This document shows, in pieces, positions 8,428 through 17,903 of a stretch of DNA of 44,999 nt (its first letter is position 1; each line of letters opens with the position of its first letter). The translations under genes were made by a program, and so were the position numbers. A model generated the notes under the pieces. The model was not told where the DNA came from. It did no database searches and was given only the letters and a program-made list of their open reading frames with translations. This stretch comes from Flavobacterium psychrophilum. GTDB taxonomy: Bacteria; Bacteroidota; Bacteroidia; Flavobacteriales; Flavobacteriaceae. The stretch is taken from NCBI GenBank assembly GCA_945872245.1, contig CAMBZB010000017.1, positions 1 to 44,999 of the forward strand, read 5' to 3'.

Positions 8428-8844
8428 CTAACTTTTTTGGAATGAAGTTAAAAATTCTGTGGGTGTTAATGATGAAATATCGGCAGATTTAAAATCTTTC
8501 AAATCTCTTGTAATGATGTGTTTGCAATTTGTTTTTAAAGCACTAAAGTACTGTAAACCATCTTCAAAATCAGAAAAATTTGAGGTTAAACTTTTTTCGA
8601 TAATTATTTCATCTAGAGCAACAATTTCTGATATTATTTTAAATTTTGATATTTTTTCTTTTGCAATTGCCAATCCGAATTCTTTCCCTAAAAAATAATT
8701 ACAAGTAGCAAAAGACAAAGCAGAAACACAAATTGTTAATTCTCCAATATCGGCAAGATTAACTATTATTTCTGCAGGTTTAAAAAAGAGTTTTCTTTCG
8801 CCTAAAAAATCAAGCATAACATTTGTGTCTAGAAATACTTTCAT
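8428..8844 (-). CDS. PIN-domain ribonuclease toxin (VapC-like)
   Basis: 138 residues, typical of PIN toxins that cut RNA. Acidic residues expected at the metal site are seen: D6 in FLDTNVMLD, D95 in FEDGLQ and D114 in ITRDLKDF; N8 and D12 are also in the usual places. The ATG directly abuts the stop of the upstream antitoxin gene (no gap), the usual layout of a toxin-antitoxin operon. The RNA target cannot be told from sequence. It sits between tdk and murF-alr, otherwise housekeeping genes, so the pair looks like an insertion. Confidence 0.85.
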   Translation of the reverse strand: MKVFLDTNVMLDFLGERKLFFKPAEIIVNLADIGELTICVSALSFATCNYFLGKEFGLAIAKEKISKFKIISEIVALDEIIIEKSLTSNFSDFEDGLQYFSALKTNCKHIITRDLKDFKSADISSLTPTEFLTSFQKS

Positions 8845-9105
8845 TTATTTATACTTTTCTAGTAAATGTTCGTAGTATTCTTTTTTATAATCTAAATCGG
8901 CAGGAATTTCCCCTTTTCCTATTGAGATACTTTTAACAAATGGCGTGATTTCAATTTCTTCAAAATCTTTGCTTTTTTTACTTGAAGTAATCACTTGAAG
9001 ATAAGATTCTATAATTTTAGACAAACTGCGTTCTTGTTCAGCAGCATAAATTTTAGCTTTTTCAATGACGTTTTTATCTAATTTCAAAGTGAGTTTAGTG
9101 TCCAT
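8845..9105 (-). CDS. Antitoxin of the PIN toxin (DUF6364-like)
   Basis: 86 residues. The N-terminal third (KLTLKLDKNVIEKAKIYA) resembles a ribbon-helix-helix DNA-binding element. The middle and C-terminal parts are charged and probably fold on the toxin. It is first in a two-gene operon with the toxin. A 14-base perfect palindrome overlaps its -7 box, consistent with autorepression by the antitoxin or the complex. The DUF6364 label is from memory of similar small proteins and is less certain than the antitoxin role. Confidence 0.8.
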   Translation of the reverse strand: MDTKLTLKLDKNVIEKAKIYAAEQERSLSKIIESYLQVITSSKKSKDFEEIEITPFVKSISIGKGEIPADLDYKKEYYEHLLEKYK

Positions 9106-9122
9106 ATTACAAGGATTTTAGC

Positions 9123-9140
9123 TTTGTACGTACAAATATA
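9123..9140 (-). promoter_or_regulatory. Toxin-antitoxin promoter with operator palindrome
   Basis: TATATTTG on the minus strand (9140-9133) is an exact -7 box. It overlaps TTTGTACGTACAAA (9123-9136), a perfect 14-base palindrome. No TTG lies at the -33 position. A symmetric site placed on the promoter is what an autorepressing antitoxin would use. Confidence 0.65.
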
Positions 9141-9210
9141 AAAAATAAAACCGTATAAAAAATAAAATTAGCTTTTCGCTAACAATCGTGTCAAATGAGC
9201 TTACTTATTC

Positions 9211-9813
9211 CTATTTAATTTCATCTTTCCCCTCACCTTTTTGCATTGCATAAAAATAAGCCGCTCGACTCAAAGGTTCGTATTCCTCGGTTTCGCCGAG
9301 CATGACCAATTTATCATTATCGTTTTTTCTGAAGCTGAAATTCGCCAAATTTCCTGTTCGGGTACAAACAGCGTGAACTTTGGTTACATATTCTGCAGTG
9401 GCCATAAGCGCTGGCATTGGACCGAAAGGATTCCCTTTGAAATCCATATCCAATCCGGCAACAATAACACGGATGCCCTGATTGGCCAAATCATTGCAAA
9501 TTTTCACGATTTCATCATCAAAAAACTGGGCTTCATCAATGCCGACAACATCGCAACCTTGCGCCAAAATGGCGATGTTTGCGGCTGCAGGAACTGGTGT
9601 GGAGCGAATCTCGGTAGCATCGTGTGACACCACCATTTCACCGTGGTAACGGGTATCAATGCTAGGCTTGAAAATTTCTACTTTTTGTTTGGCGAATTGC
9701 GCTCTTTTTAGCCTACGGATAAGCTCCTCGGTTTTACCCGAGAACATCGAACCGCAAATAACTTCGATCCAACCAAATTGTTCTTTATGATTTACTGTAT
9801 TTTCGAGAAACAT
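9211..9813 (-). CDS. tdk: Thymidine kinase
   Basis: 200 residues from the ATG at 9813. It phosphorylates thymidine in nucleotide salvage. The P-loop GSMFSGKT is at 21-28, and DEAQFF is the carboxylate/lasso-side motif. The frame stays open upstream to a TTG at 9870, but that TTG is the end of a TAnnTTTG promoter box, and MFLENTVNHKEQFGW is the usual N-terminus, so the shorter start is chosen. In the zinc-ribbon region only one Cys remains (VCTRTG), so the structural zinc site of many thymidine kinases seems lost. It is divergent from the acidic unknown protein at 9916. Confidence 0.94.
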   Translation of the reverse strand: MFLENTVNHKEQFGWIEVICGSMFSGKTEELIRRLKRAQFAKQKVEIFKPSIDTRYHGEMVVSHDATEIRSTPVPAAANIAILAQGCDVVGIDEAQFFDDEIVKICNDLANQGIRVIVAGLDMDFKGNPFGPMPALMATAEYVTKVHAVCTRTGNLANFSFRKNDNDKLVMLGETEEYEPLSRAAYFYAMQKGEGKDEIK

Positions 9814-9867
9814 TTTGTATTTTTCAGGCTTTAAAAAGGATTTGTTTTTATTACTTTGTAACGAAAA

Positions 9868-9875
9868 CAAATTTA
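9868..9875 (-). promoter_or_regulatory. -7 box of tdk
   Basis: TAAATTTG on the minus strand fits TAnnTTTG. Its last three bases form the TTG that opens the longer reading frame, which argues against that frame start. No TTG is found at the -33 distance. Confidence 0.5.
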
Positions 9876-9915
9876 TTAAAAAAGATACACCTTACTTACT
9901 ATAATTTCAAAAGTT

Positions 9916-10836
9916 ATGAAGAAAAAACTGGAAGCCGACTTGATAAGCATTGCGCATAAAGTACTGCAAATGAAAAACAAATCTGACGTCAATCAATTAT
10001 ACCTTGAGACACAGAAATTATATGAAAAACTGTCTGTTTTACGATTTGTCGAGGAACATTTTGAAGGAGCAAAACCTACCATTGGTCAAGCGGAAATTGC
10101 AGAAAAAATGAAACAATTTTTCGAAGAAAATCATTTGTCGGAGATAAAGCCCGTGGTGGTGCATGACGAAATTGTAATTGAAGAAATCAACAATGAAGAA
10201 GTCGTTACTGAAGATATTCTGGTTGATGAAATCGAAGAGGAAATTGTAGAAGTGGCAGCAGAAGTTCCCGAAATGGATTTTGAGGAAGAAGAAATAACAT
10301 TTGACGAATCCGAAGAATTAGAAACATCAAATAACTTTGGTTTCCAACCTGCTTTTGAATTAGACGTTGAATACGACGAAGAACCTGTAAAGAAGCAAGA
10401 GGCCGTTCAAATATCCTTTGACGATTTATTAGGCGAAAATTATAGCGAAACTCTTTTTGTCAAAGTTGACCCAGTTGAAAATGTTCCATCTGCAATTGCA
10501 ATAGAAACTGAATCAGCTATTGATTGGGAATCAGATACTGATCAAATTTCCGAAATGGCTTTGACCGAAAATGAACCCAAAACAGTTTCGCTAAATGAAA
10601 CACTTTCAAAGGGGATAAAGATAGATTTAAACGACCGAATTGCTTTTGTGAAACACCTATTTGGCAACAGCGATGAAGACTATAATCGCGTATTAAACCA
10701 GCTTATCACCTACGATAGTTTTGAGGAAGCTCAAAATTTTATTGAAGATATGGTGAAACCAGATTACAATAGTTGGGAAGGAAAGGAAGATTATTCACAA
10801 CGTTTTATCGAAATCATAGAGAAAAAATTCGATTAA
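9916..10836 (+). CDS. Acidic conserved protein of unknown function
   Basis: 306 residues. The N-terminal part (1-90) is predicted helical, with regular charged/hydrophobic spacing (KVLQMKNKSDVNQLYLETQK). The middle (about 95-230) is extremely rich in Glu and Asp, with runs such as EEEIVEV and FEEEEITFDE, and is probably disordered. A compact C-terminal region (about 235-306) has YNRVLNQLITYDSFEEA. I see no catalytic motif or membrane segment. The stop abuts the rsmI start (no gap), so it heads the plus-strand run rsmI-hopJ-recJ-MFS. The function is not recognised. Confidence 0.85.
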   Translation: MKKKLEADLISIAHKVLQMKNKSDVNQLYLETQKLYEKLSVLRFVEEHFEGAKPTIGQAEIAEKMKQFFEENHLSEIKPVVVHDEIVIEEINNEEVVTEDILVDEIEEEIVEVAAEVPEMDFEEEEITFDESEELETSNNFGFQPAFELDVEYDEEPVKKQEAVQISFDDLLGENYSETLFVKVDPVENVPSAIAIETESAIDWESDTDQISEMALTENEPKTVSLNETLSKGIKIDLNDRIAFVKHLFGNSDEDYNRVLNQLITYDSFEEAQNFIEDMVKPDYNSWEGKEDYSQRFIEIIEKKFD

Positions 10837-11541
10837 ATGGGTAAGCTATTTATTGTCCCGACCCCAATAGGCAATCTCGAAGACATGACTTTACGGGCGA
10901 TTCGGATTCTTAAAGAGGTCGATTTAATTTTGGCGGAAGACACACGCACTAGCGGGAAACTCCTCAAACATTTCGAGATTGGCACGCACATGCACAGCCA
11001 TCATATGCACAACGAACACAAAACGGTGGAGAATTTAATCGCGCGTTTGAAATCCGGAGAGACTATAGCTTTAATTTCGGATGCTGGGACACCGGCCATA
11101 TCAGATCCAGGTTTTTTGCTCACCCGTGCTTGTGTCGAAAACGGAATCACCGTCGAATGTTTGCCGGGAGCAACGGCTTTTGTGCCCGCTTTGGTCAATA
11201 GTGGCTTGCCCAATGACAAATTCGTTTTCGAAGGATTTTTGCCCGAGAAGAAGGGACGTCAAACCCGATATTTGGCACTTGCTGAAGAAACTCGCACCAT
11301 GATTATGTATGTTTCGCCCCATAAATTAGTGAAGACTTTGGCAGAATTTATCACTTATTTTGGCGAAGACCGACAAATTTGTGTTTCACGAGAATTGTCC
11401 AAACTACACGAAGAAAATGTTCGCGGAACCGTGCGAGAGGTATTGGCCCATTTCGAAAACAAACCCCCAAAAGGAGAAATCGTGGTGGTCGTTGGGGGAA
11501 AAACAACAACCAAAGAGAACAAAAAACAAACCGATTTATAA
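10837..11541 (+). CDS. rsmI: 16S rRNA (cytidine-1402 2'-O) methyltransferase
   Basis: 234 residues. It uses S-adenosylmethionine to methylate the ribose of C1402 in the decoding centre of 16S rRNA. Tetrapyrrole-methylase fold motifs are seen: the N-terminal VPTPIGNLEDMTLRAI, AEDTRTSGKLL, SDAGTPAISDPGF (about 82-94) and the glycine-rich PGATAFVPALVNSGLP. The length fits RsmI without extra domains. It starts on the base after the preceding stop, so translation may be coupled, and the next gene follows after eight bases. Confidence 0.96.
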   Translation: MGKLFIVPTPIGNLEDMTLRAIRILKEVDLILAEDTRTSGKLLKHFEIGTHMHSHHMHNEHKTVENLIARLKSGETIALISDAGTPAISDPGFLLTRACVENGITVECLPGATAFVPALVNSGLPNDKFVFEGFLPEKKGRQTRYLALAEETRTMIMYVSPHKLVKTLAEFITYFGEDRQICVSRELSKLHEENVRGTVREVLAHFENKPPKGEIVVVVGGKTTTKENKKQTDL

Positions 11542-11549
11542 TTTAATTG

Positions 11550-11897
11550 ATGACAATAGCCGCCTTTTTAGAAAAATTAAAACAAACAACAATAGCCATT
11601 ACATTCCTAGAAACCATTAGCGTGATTGAGGAAAATTACAATTTTACTCCAACGGCTTTCGAAAATGGAACGCAACATAATGCAGCAGGGGAAAATTCTG
11701 GTTCTTGCAAATTATTTGCTTTCGCCCAATTGCAAAACCTATCCCAAGCAGAAACATTGGCTTGTTTTGGAGCTTATTATTTTGAAGAAGTATTGGGAAA
11801 TCCAGAAGGAACAAATCATCAAAATATTCGTAATTTTATGAAAACGGGATGGAGCGGAATCCAATTTGAAGGTCCTGCTTTAGCATTAAAATCCTAA
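11550..11897 (+). CDS. HopJ-type III effector family protein
   Basis: 115 residues from the ATG at 11550; a TTG three bases earlier also opens the frame. Segments FTPTAFENGTQHNAAGENSG (about 28-47), SCKLFAFAQL, CFGAYYFEEVLGNPEGTNHQ and the ending NWSGI-like GWSGIQFEG match the small HopJ family (PF08888). The name comes from a Pseudomonas protein; no type III system is seen here, and the family is widespread in free-living bacteria. A housekeeping role is more likely, but unknown. It lies between rsmI and recJ with gaps of 8 and 27 bases, probably in one transcript. Confidence 0.85.
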   Translation: MTIAAFLEKLKQTTIAITFLETISVIEENYNFTPTAFENGTQHNAAGENSGSCKLFAFAQLQNLSQAETLACFGAYYFEEVLGNPEGTNHQNIRNFMKTGWSGIQFEGPALALKS

Positions 11898-11924
11898 TCA
11901 GTAATTCTCAATTCCTAATTAATT

Positions 11925-13616
11925 ATGCGTTGGACCTTAAAACCAAAACCTTCGGAAGACAAAGTCAAAGGGCTTGCTCAGGCTTTAAAAGTCGAAGAAT
12001 TTGTGGCAAGGCTGTTGGTACAGCGTGGCATTGAGACTTTCGACGAAGCGCGTCAGTTTTTCCGACCCACTTTAGCCGATTTGCACAATCCGTATTTGAT
12101 GAAAGATATGGATAAAGCCGTCGAACGCATCGAAATGGCGATTGAAAACCAAGAAAACATCCTAGTTTTTGGTGATTATGATGTGGATGGAACCACGGCG
12201 GTTTCGCTCGTTTCCTCTTATTTGAAAACGTACTATCCGAATGTCGCAACGTATATTCCCGACCGTTATGACGAAGGCTACGGCATCTCGTTCAAGGGAA
12301 TTGATTATGCCGACGACAATGTTTTTTCGTTGATTATCGCCTTGGATTGTGGGATTAAATCCATCGATCATGTGGCCTATGCCAAAGAACGAAACATCGA
12401 TTTTATCATTTGCGACCACCACAGACCGGGAGCCGTTTTGCCAGAAGCTGTAGCCGTTTTGGACCCAAAACGTGAAGATTGCGGCTATCCTTATGATGAA
12501 TTGTGTGGTTGCGGTATCGGTTTTAAACTCATTCAGGCATTAGGTGAAAACCGAAATCAAACCATCGAAGATTTAACTTCCTATCTGGATTTGGTTGCAA
12601 CGGCAATTGCCGCCGACATTGTTCCGATGACGGGCGAAAACAGGATATTGGCGAATTTCGGATTGAAAGTCATCAACTCCGATCCGAGACCCGGAATCAA
12701 GGCTTTGGTTCATCAAATAAAAAAGAAAACCTTAGACATAACCGATGTGGTTTTTATCATAGCACCCCGAATAAATGCCGCTGGAAGAATCAAACACGGT
12801 AATCATGCAGTGGAATTATTGACCGAATTTGACTTTGAGCAAGCACAACAATTTGCATCGGAAATCGAGTCATACAATTCCGAAAGGAAAGATTTGGACA
12901 AACAAATCACCAAAGAAGCGCTGCTACAAATTGAAGAAAATCTAGAAAAAGAGCGATTTACAACGGTGGTTTTTCAGGAAAATTGGCACAAAGGCGTAAT
13001 TGGCATTGTGGCTTCGAGATTGATAGAAACGTATTACCGTCCAACATTGGTTTTTACCAAAAGTGGCGATAAATATGCCGCTTCGGCACGCTCTGTCAAA
13101 GGTTTTGACGTATACAATGCCTTGGAAAGTTGTTCGGAACATCTCGAGCAGTTTGGCGGACACATGTATGCCGCCGGAATGACTTTATTGGAAGATAATT
13201 ACCATACATTCAAGGATGCCTTCGAAAAAGTGGTCGAAGAAACCATTCACCCCGATTGCTTAACTCCCGAAATTTCAATTGATGCGGAAATAAATTTCTC
13301 TGACATCACTCCAAAACTAGTCAGAATTCTCCAGCAATTCGAACCCTTTGGTCCACAAAACATGACGCCTGTTTTCTTGACAAAAAATGTATACGACACC
13401 GGTTATGCGCAAAAATTAGGCGCCGATGAAGAACATTTAAAACTTTTTGTGCGACAAAACAACTCCGAAGGGATTGCTGCCATTGGATTTGGACTTGGCA
13501 ACAAAATGGAATTGACAACCGATAAAAAATCGTTTGAAGCGGTATATTGTATTGATGAAAACGAATGGAATGGGAAAACTTCCGTTCAATTGCGATTGAA
13601 AGATATTAAGCCATAA
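11925..13616 (+). CDS. recJ: Single-stranded-DNA-specific exonuclease RecJ
   Basis: 563 residues, the usual length. It degrades single-stranded DNA 5' to 3' in recombination and mismatch or base-excision repair. DHH phosphoesterase motifs are in order: GDYDVDGT (83-90), DCG (141-143), CDHH (163-166) and a later Asp in ATAIAADIVP. The DHHA1 motif GGHMYAAG is at 411-418, and the OB-like C-terminal domain follows (about 450-563). It is preceded by the HopJ-family gene and followed after seven bases by the MFS transporter, all on the plus strand. Confidence 0.97.
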   Translation: MRWTLKPKPSEDKVKGLAQALKVEEFVARLLVQRGIETFDEARQFFRPTLADLHNPYLMKDMDKAVERIEMAIENQENILVFGDYDVDGTTAVSLVSSYLKTYYPNVATYIPDRYDEGYGISFKGIDYADDNVFSLIIALDCGIKSIDHVAYAKERNIDFIICDHHRPGAVLPEAVAVLDPKREDCGYPYDELCGCGIGFKLIQALGENRNQTIEDLTSYLDLVATAIAADIVPMTGENRILANFGLKVINSDPRPGIKALVHQIKKKTLDITDVVFIIAPRINAAGRIKHGNHAVELLTEFDFEQAQQFASEIESYNSERKDLDKQITKEALLQIEENLEKERFTTVVFQENWHKGVIGIVASRLIETYYRPTLVFTKSGDKYAASARSVKGFDVYNALESCSEHLEQFGGHMYAAGMTLLEDNYHTFKDAFEKVVEETIHPDCLTPEISIDAEINFSDITPKLVRILQQFEPFGPQNMTPVFLTKNVYDTGYAQKLGADEEHLKLFVRQNNSEGIAAIGFGLGNKMELTTDKKSFEAVYCIDENEWNGKTSVQLRLKDIKP

Positions 13617-13623
13617 TTATCAA

Positions 13624-14892
13624 ATGAAGATAAAAGACCCCTACGCCGCTTTGCGTTATAAAGAATTCAACATGTTTTTAGTGTTGCGTTTCGCCATGGT
13701 TTTTGCCTGGTCGATGCAATTTATCGTAATTGAATGGGTTGTCTACAGCATGACCAAAAATCCCCTTTCACTAGGAATTATTGGATTAATGGAAGTGATT
13801 CCGGCCATTGCGATGGCTCTATTTGCAGGGCATATTGTCGACCAAAATGAAAAGAAAGGCATGCTTTTTAAATGTATTTTGGCTTTTTCGGCAATCAGTT
13901 TTGGCATGTTTTTGTTGACTTGGCCCAGAATTACATCCGGCCTTTCAATCAACAAAATTTTATATGGCATTTACTTTTTGGTCTTTTTGGGGGGATTGGT
14001 ACGCGCTTTTCTTGGGCCGACCATCTTCTCGCTGTTATCCTTAATTGTCCCTAAAAAAGTATATCCCAACGCCTCCACCTGGAGCAGTTCGGTATGGCAA
14101 ACAGCGGCTGTCGTAGGGCCTGCATTAGCCGGTTTTTCAATCACTTGGATAGGAATTCACTGGTCAATGGCTTTCGTGGTGGTGTGTTCACTTTTGTCGC
14201 TCATCGTTTTGACCCAAATAGAAACCAAGCCCATTTTAAATCCAAAAATTGGGGAACCCATAATGGAGAGTTTGAAGGAAGGCGTGAAATTTGTTTACAC
14301 TAATAAAACTATTTTAGGGGCTTTGTCGCTTGATATGGTTGCCGTTCTTTTTGGAGGGGCAGTGGCGCTTTTGCCTATATTCGCCCAAGATATTTTAAAG
14401 GTAGGTCCCGAAGGATTTGGTTTTTTAAGAGCGGCCCCAGCGGTCGGGTCTTTGTTAACGATGTTTATTTCGGCACATGTTCCTTTATATAAAAATGCGG
14501 GAATAAAGCTTTTGGGAGCCATTTTTGCCTTTGGAATTTGCATTATCATTTTTGGAATATCCACCGTGTTTTGGATTTCGGTGCTTGCTTTATTTTTGAG
14601 CGGTGTTGCCGATGGCATTTCCGTGGTCATCCGTCAAACGATTCTGCAATTGAAAACCCCAGATGCCATGCGAGGGCGTGTAGCAGCAGTAAACTCGATA
14701 TTTGTGGGATCTTCGAATGAGCTAGGTGCTTTCGAAAGTGGCTTGACCGCCAAACTCATGGGAACGGTTACCGCAGTTGTTTTTGGCGGAAGCATGACCC
14801 TTTTGGTTGTTATTTTTACTGGAATCAAATTGCCGGCATTTAGAAATCTAGACTTGCAAAAAGACTTGGACGAACATGAAAATCAGGAGTAA
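13624..14892 (+). CDS. Major facilitator superfamily transporter
   Basis: 422 residues with about twelve hydrophobic segments. The loop between helices 2 and 3 has GHIVDQNEKKG, the MFS loop A motif form, and an equivalent element GVADGISVVIRQTILQLKT lies in the second half. It resembles the EntS/MFS_3 group of exporters, so export of a small molecule or drug is likely; the substrate is unknown. The gene starts seven bases after recJ and ends the plus-strand run. There are no obvious extra domains. Confidence 0.88.
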   Translation: MKIKDPYAALRYKEFNMFLVLRFAMVFAWSMQFIVIEWVVYSMTKNPLSLGIIGLMEVIPAIAMALFAGHIVDQNEKKGMLFKCILAFSAISFGMFLLTWPRITSGLSINKILYGIYFLVFLGGLVRAFLGPTIFSLLSLIVPKKVYPNASTWSSSVWQTAAVVGPALAGFSITWIGIHWSMAFVVVCSLLSLIVLTQIETKPILNPKIGEPIMESLKEGVKFVYTNKTILGALSLDMVAVLFGGAVALLPIFAQDILKVGPEGFGFLRAAPAVGSLLTMFISAHVPLYKNAGIKLLGAIFAFGICIIIFGISTVFWISVLALFLSGVADGISVVIRQTILQLKTPDAMRGRVAAVNSIFVGSSNELGAFESGLTAKLMGTVTAVVFGGSMTLLVVIFTGIKLPAFRNLDLQKDLDEHENQE

Positions 14893-15058
14893 CTATTATA
14901 CAAAAAAACCTCAATATAAATATTTAATCTAATACATGATTAATCCTTGTGTTTTATGAAATACTTTAAAGCGATTTAAGGTTTGGGGCCTTTTTTCGAA
15001 TGTTTTTAATTGAAAATTTTACTGAAAATTGTCTTGTAAATTTGCATAACATTAAAAT

Positions 15059-16894
15059 TTAATTTTTAATGAACTTACCATTAAGTATTGTTTTTCCAAT
15101 TTCATTTTTGATATTGTATAGGTAAACTCCTTGAGAAAGATTAGAGGTGTCTATTTTTAGTACTTCTTTATCCAAAACTGTTTTTTGTGTTTTGAATTTG
15201 CCTAGCACATCAAAAATGGTAATACTTCCAGTATTAAAATCAAGATGGTCGATAGCAATACAAATTTCATCTTTTACTGGATTTGGATAACAGATTGAGG
15301 GAAGAGTTTCATTTGCTGAAAATTGGACTTGGGCTAAATTTTGCTGAAAATAAGAACGGAGTAGCAACTCTCTATCGGTTTTAGTAGTCGGAAAAACATC
15401 GTCATAATACCCGCTTGAATGTTCTACACTCCAACCATTCCAAGTACGAAAAGAATAATAGTCGTAATCCCAGTTGTATTCCTCGAAAATTTCTATACAA
15501 TCACGAATATAATTATAGGCACTATTATTTGGAGCCCATCGGATGCAGCTAAACTCTCCAATATAGATGGGCACACGGTATTTCTCTTGATACGCCTTAA
15601 GTGGCGCAAGTATTTCTTTTAATTTGGTTTTGTCATAATAAATCCCATCGATAGTGCCGGGATAGATGATAACTGGTGTTTCTGGTCCAAATTGCCCCGT
15701 AAGTTTCCCAGGCTGATACAGGTGTATGCTATAAATAATATTAGGAACCGAAGAATCAATGGGTTTAATATCATCTAGGTCGACTCCATAATTCAAACTT
15801 TCAATGATGATGGACTTTACAGGATCAATCAACCTAATTTCATTTACAAGTGCTTCGGCTAATTCAGGCCATCTTAATATAGTATTATCTATTGGATAGG
15901 TATAATTATAAGGATATTGTTTGCTAACGACGGGTTCATTTGCTAAGTCGTAGGCCCAAACTGTAATTGTATTTTTATACCTTTCGGCAATTAATTTCCA
16001 AGCATTAATAAGTCTGGTTTGTGCGGCTTGACTGCTAAATAATCCATCGGATAAACCTGCTAATCCAAGATTTATTTTAAGTCCATTTGCCGTACACCAG
16101 ATGACCAATTCATCTATTCGTATTAATTCCGCTTGCAGAATGGCATCGTAATCAGATTTGAGTAAACCATCAGGATAATATTTCTCCCCTCCAATCATAA
16201 CCCGTATCGTATTGGCTTTCCAGTCATAGCTAAGTTCATCTAGGCTACTTTTGCTGATACTATTGGCAGGATTATCACTAGTGGAAGCCACATTCATTCC
16301 TCTATACATTCCAGGATGGGTTTTATTAATCACAACTGGAGTGGTTCGTGCAGGAGGCATGGGTTCGGCAATTACCTGAATGTGGAGGTTATCAATCCAA
16401 AAATTTCCCGTGGCATTATAGATTCCAATATTTAAATTTAAGCTTTGAATATTATCATCTAACTTGAATGTTTTTCCTACTTGTTCCCATGTAAATGTGC
16501 CTGTTTTTATTGGGATTCTATAATACTTTACCGAACCGGAGGTTAATATTGCTAACAACTGGATTACCATTCCTGTATTTCCATCTGTTATCAAATTTTC
16601 CCCTTTTATACTTGCCGAAAGCGCAATTGTTGTTCCTTGTAGATTGGTTATAGGAATAGTGGCTGAGGATGTAAGATTGGTATTAGAATTTAAACTGTTA
16701 AAAAACAATCCTTTTCCCGAAAAACTCGCAGTGTCAAGTGTGTAACTTCCTATTGGAGTCCAAATCGCTTGAATATTGGGGAATGTTTTTTCAAAATCTT
16801 CATGAAAAACAGTACGATTTAATTGGCTATAACCCGCAAAACAAAAAAACAAACTAAAAAGTAAAATCGGATACTTAACTAATTTTTGGTTCAT
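15059..16894 (-). CDS. Secreted GH5-family glycoside hydrolase with type IX secretion tail
   Basis: 611 residues. A signal peptide (1-23, ending GYSQ) is followed by a beta-sandwich, CBM-like domain (about 28-175) with FWIDNLHIQV, then a TIM-barrel hydrolase (about 185-510). The expected acid/base Glu is E320 in DLANEP and the nucleophile E447 in IYIGEFSC; HLY (391-393) is also typical. The last 75 residues (YPNPVKDEI to ILNGKFIKN) form a type A sorting domain used for export by the type IX system. The substrate is probably a beta-linked glucan or mannan, but it cannot be fixed. The gene stands alone, not in a visible polysaccharide locus, though a GH130 phosphorylase lies 2.5 kb away. Confidence 0.9.
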   Translation of the reverse strand: MNQKLVKYPILLFSLFFCFAGYSQLNRTVFHEDFEKTFPNIQAIWTPIGSYTLDTASFSGKGLFFNSLNSNTNLTSSATIPITNLQGTTIALSASIKGENLITDGNTGMVIQLLAILTSGSVKYYRIPIKTGTFTWEQVGKTFKLDDNIQSLNLNIGIYNATGNFWIDNLHIQVIAEPMPPARTTPVVINKTHPGMYRGMNVASTSDNPANSISKSSLDELSYDWKANTIRVMIGGEKYYPDGLLKSDYDAILQAELIRIDELVIWCTANGLKINLGLAGLSDGLFSSQAAQTRLINAWKLIAERYKNTITVWAYDLANEPVVSKQYPYNYTYPIDNTILRWPELAEALVNEIRLIDPVKSIIIESLNYGVDLDDIKPIDSSVPNIIYSIHLYQPGKLTGQFGPETPVIIYPGTIDGIYYDKTKLKEILAPLKAYQEKYRVPIYIGEFSCIRWAPNNSAYNYIRDCIEIFEEYNWDYDYYSFRTWNGWSVEHSSGYYDDVFPTTKTDRELLLRSYFQQNLAQVQFSANETLPSICYPNPVKDEICIAIDHLDFNTGSITIFDVLGKFKTQKTVLDKEVLKIDTSNLSQGVYLYNIKNEIGKTILNGKFIKN

Positions 16895-17127
16895 CTTTAT
16901 TAATGATTTATATAAGTGCCATTTTTAGTAAATATTTAATTTTACAAATCAAATTCTTTTGCTTTTCAAACAATAATCCATAAACACGCTGGAGAATGAA
17001 AATAGAGATTTCATGACAAATGTATGCCTGATTAGTTTCTGTCAAAAATTTATTAACCCTACAAATACTATACAGATTGAATACAATCCTATATAATGGC
17101 GAAGAAATATAGTAAGGGTTACTATAA

Positions 17128-17880
17128 TTATAGTTTCTTCAACTCAAAAGTCTCACCGTCAAAAACACCATAGGTAAAATAGTCTATCCAATCTCCAAGA
17201 TTCACGTACTCAGAGTTTTCTCCAATAGGGAGTTTCATGGGCAAATGACGGTGACCAAAAACAAAATAATTGTAGTGTTGGGTTTCTAGTTTCCTTTTTG
17301 AGTACAGGACTAGCCATTCGTTTTCTTCGCCAAGGAATTTCACGTCTTCAGCTCCGGAGATGAGTTTGTTTTTTACCGAAAAGTATTGCGCCAGTTTCAC
17401 GCCTATATCAGGATGAAGCCATCGAAACAACGATTTTGAAAACGGATGGATGAATACTTTTTTCATGCGTTTGTAACCCTTGTCGCCAGGGCCTTTGCCG
17501 TCGCCATGACCCACCAGAAAGGTTTTTCCATTGAATGTATATTCTTGATTATTGTGATACACTGGGATGTTCAATTCTTTTTCGAAATAATCACTCATCC
17601 ACAAATCGTGGTTACCCACAAAGAAATAGATGGGAATGCCACTATCGCGAATTTCAGCCAGTTTTCCTAAAATCCTAATAAATCCTTTAGGTACCACGGT
17701 TTTGTATTCGAACCAAAAGTCGAACAAATCCCCTAACAGAAAAATTGCATCGGCGTCCCGTTTGATTTCGTCAAGCCAAGCCACAAATTTTTGTTCTCTT
17801 GGAAAACTCAATTCGGGAGTTGGCGCACCAAAATGCTGGTCGGAGGCAAAATATATTTTTTTGTTGGGTGTGATTTGCAT
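17128..17880 (-). CDS. lpxH: UDP-2,3-diacylglucosamine diphosphatase
   Basis: 250 residues. It is a calcineurin-like metallophosphoesterase that removes UMP from UDP-2,3-diacylglucosamine, making lipid X for lipid A. Metal-site motifs in order: SDQHFG (13-18), GDLFDFW, GNHDLW, GHGDGKGPGD and GHRHLP near the C-terminus. It is third in a minus-strand group after the enoyl-CoA hydratase-like gene and queD, 23 bases downstream of queD. The match to LpxH-like enzymes of Bacteroidetes is good; another phosphoesterase of the same fold is a small possibility. Confidence 0.9.
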   Translation of the reverse strand: MQITPNKKIYFASDQHFGAPTPELSFPREQKFVAWLDEIKRDADAIFLLGDLFDFWFEYKTVVPKGFIRILGKLAEIRDSGIPIYFFVGNHDLWMSDYFEKELNIPVYHNNQEYTFNGKTFLVGHGDGKGPGDKGYKRMKKVFIHPFSKSLFRWLHPDIGVKLAQYFSVKNKLISGAEDVKFLGEENEWLVLYSKRKLETQHYNYFVFGHRHLPMKLPIGENSEYVNLGDWIDYFTYGVFDGETFELKKL

Positions 17881-17903
17881 AAAGCTTAAGTAGGTATTTT
17901 GAA

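Noticed and set aside
14295..14630. 111-codon minus-strand frame opposite the MFS gene
   Set aside because: It is an antisense frame over a clear membrane transporter.
14978..14996. Weak hairpin AAGG/CCTT with T run after the MFS gene
   Set aside because: The stem is only four base pairs, too weak to call a terminator.
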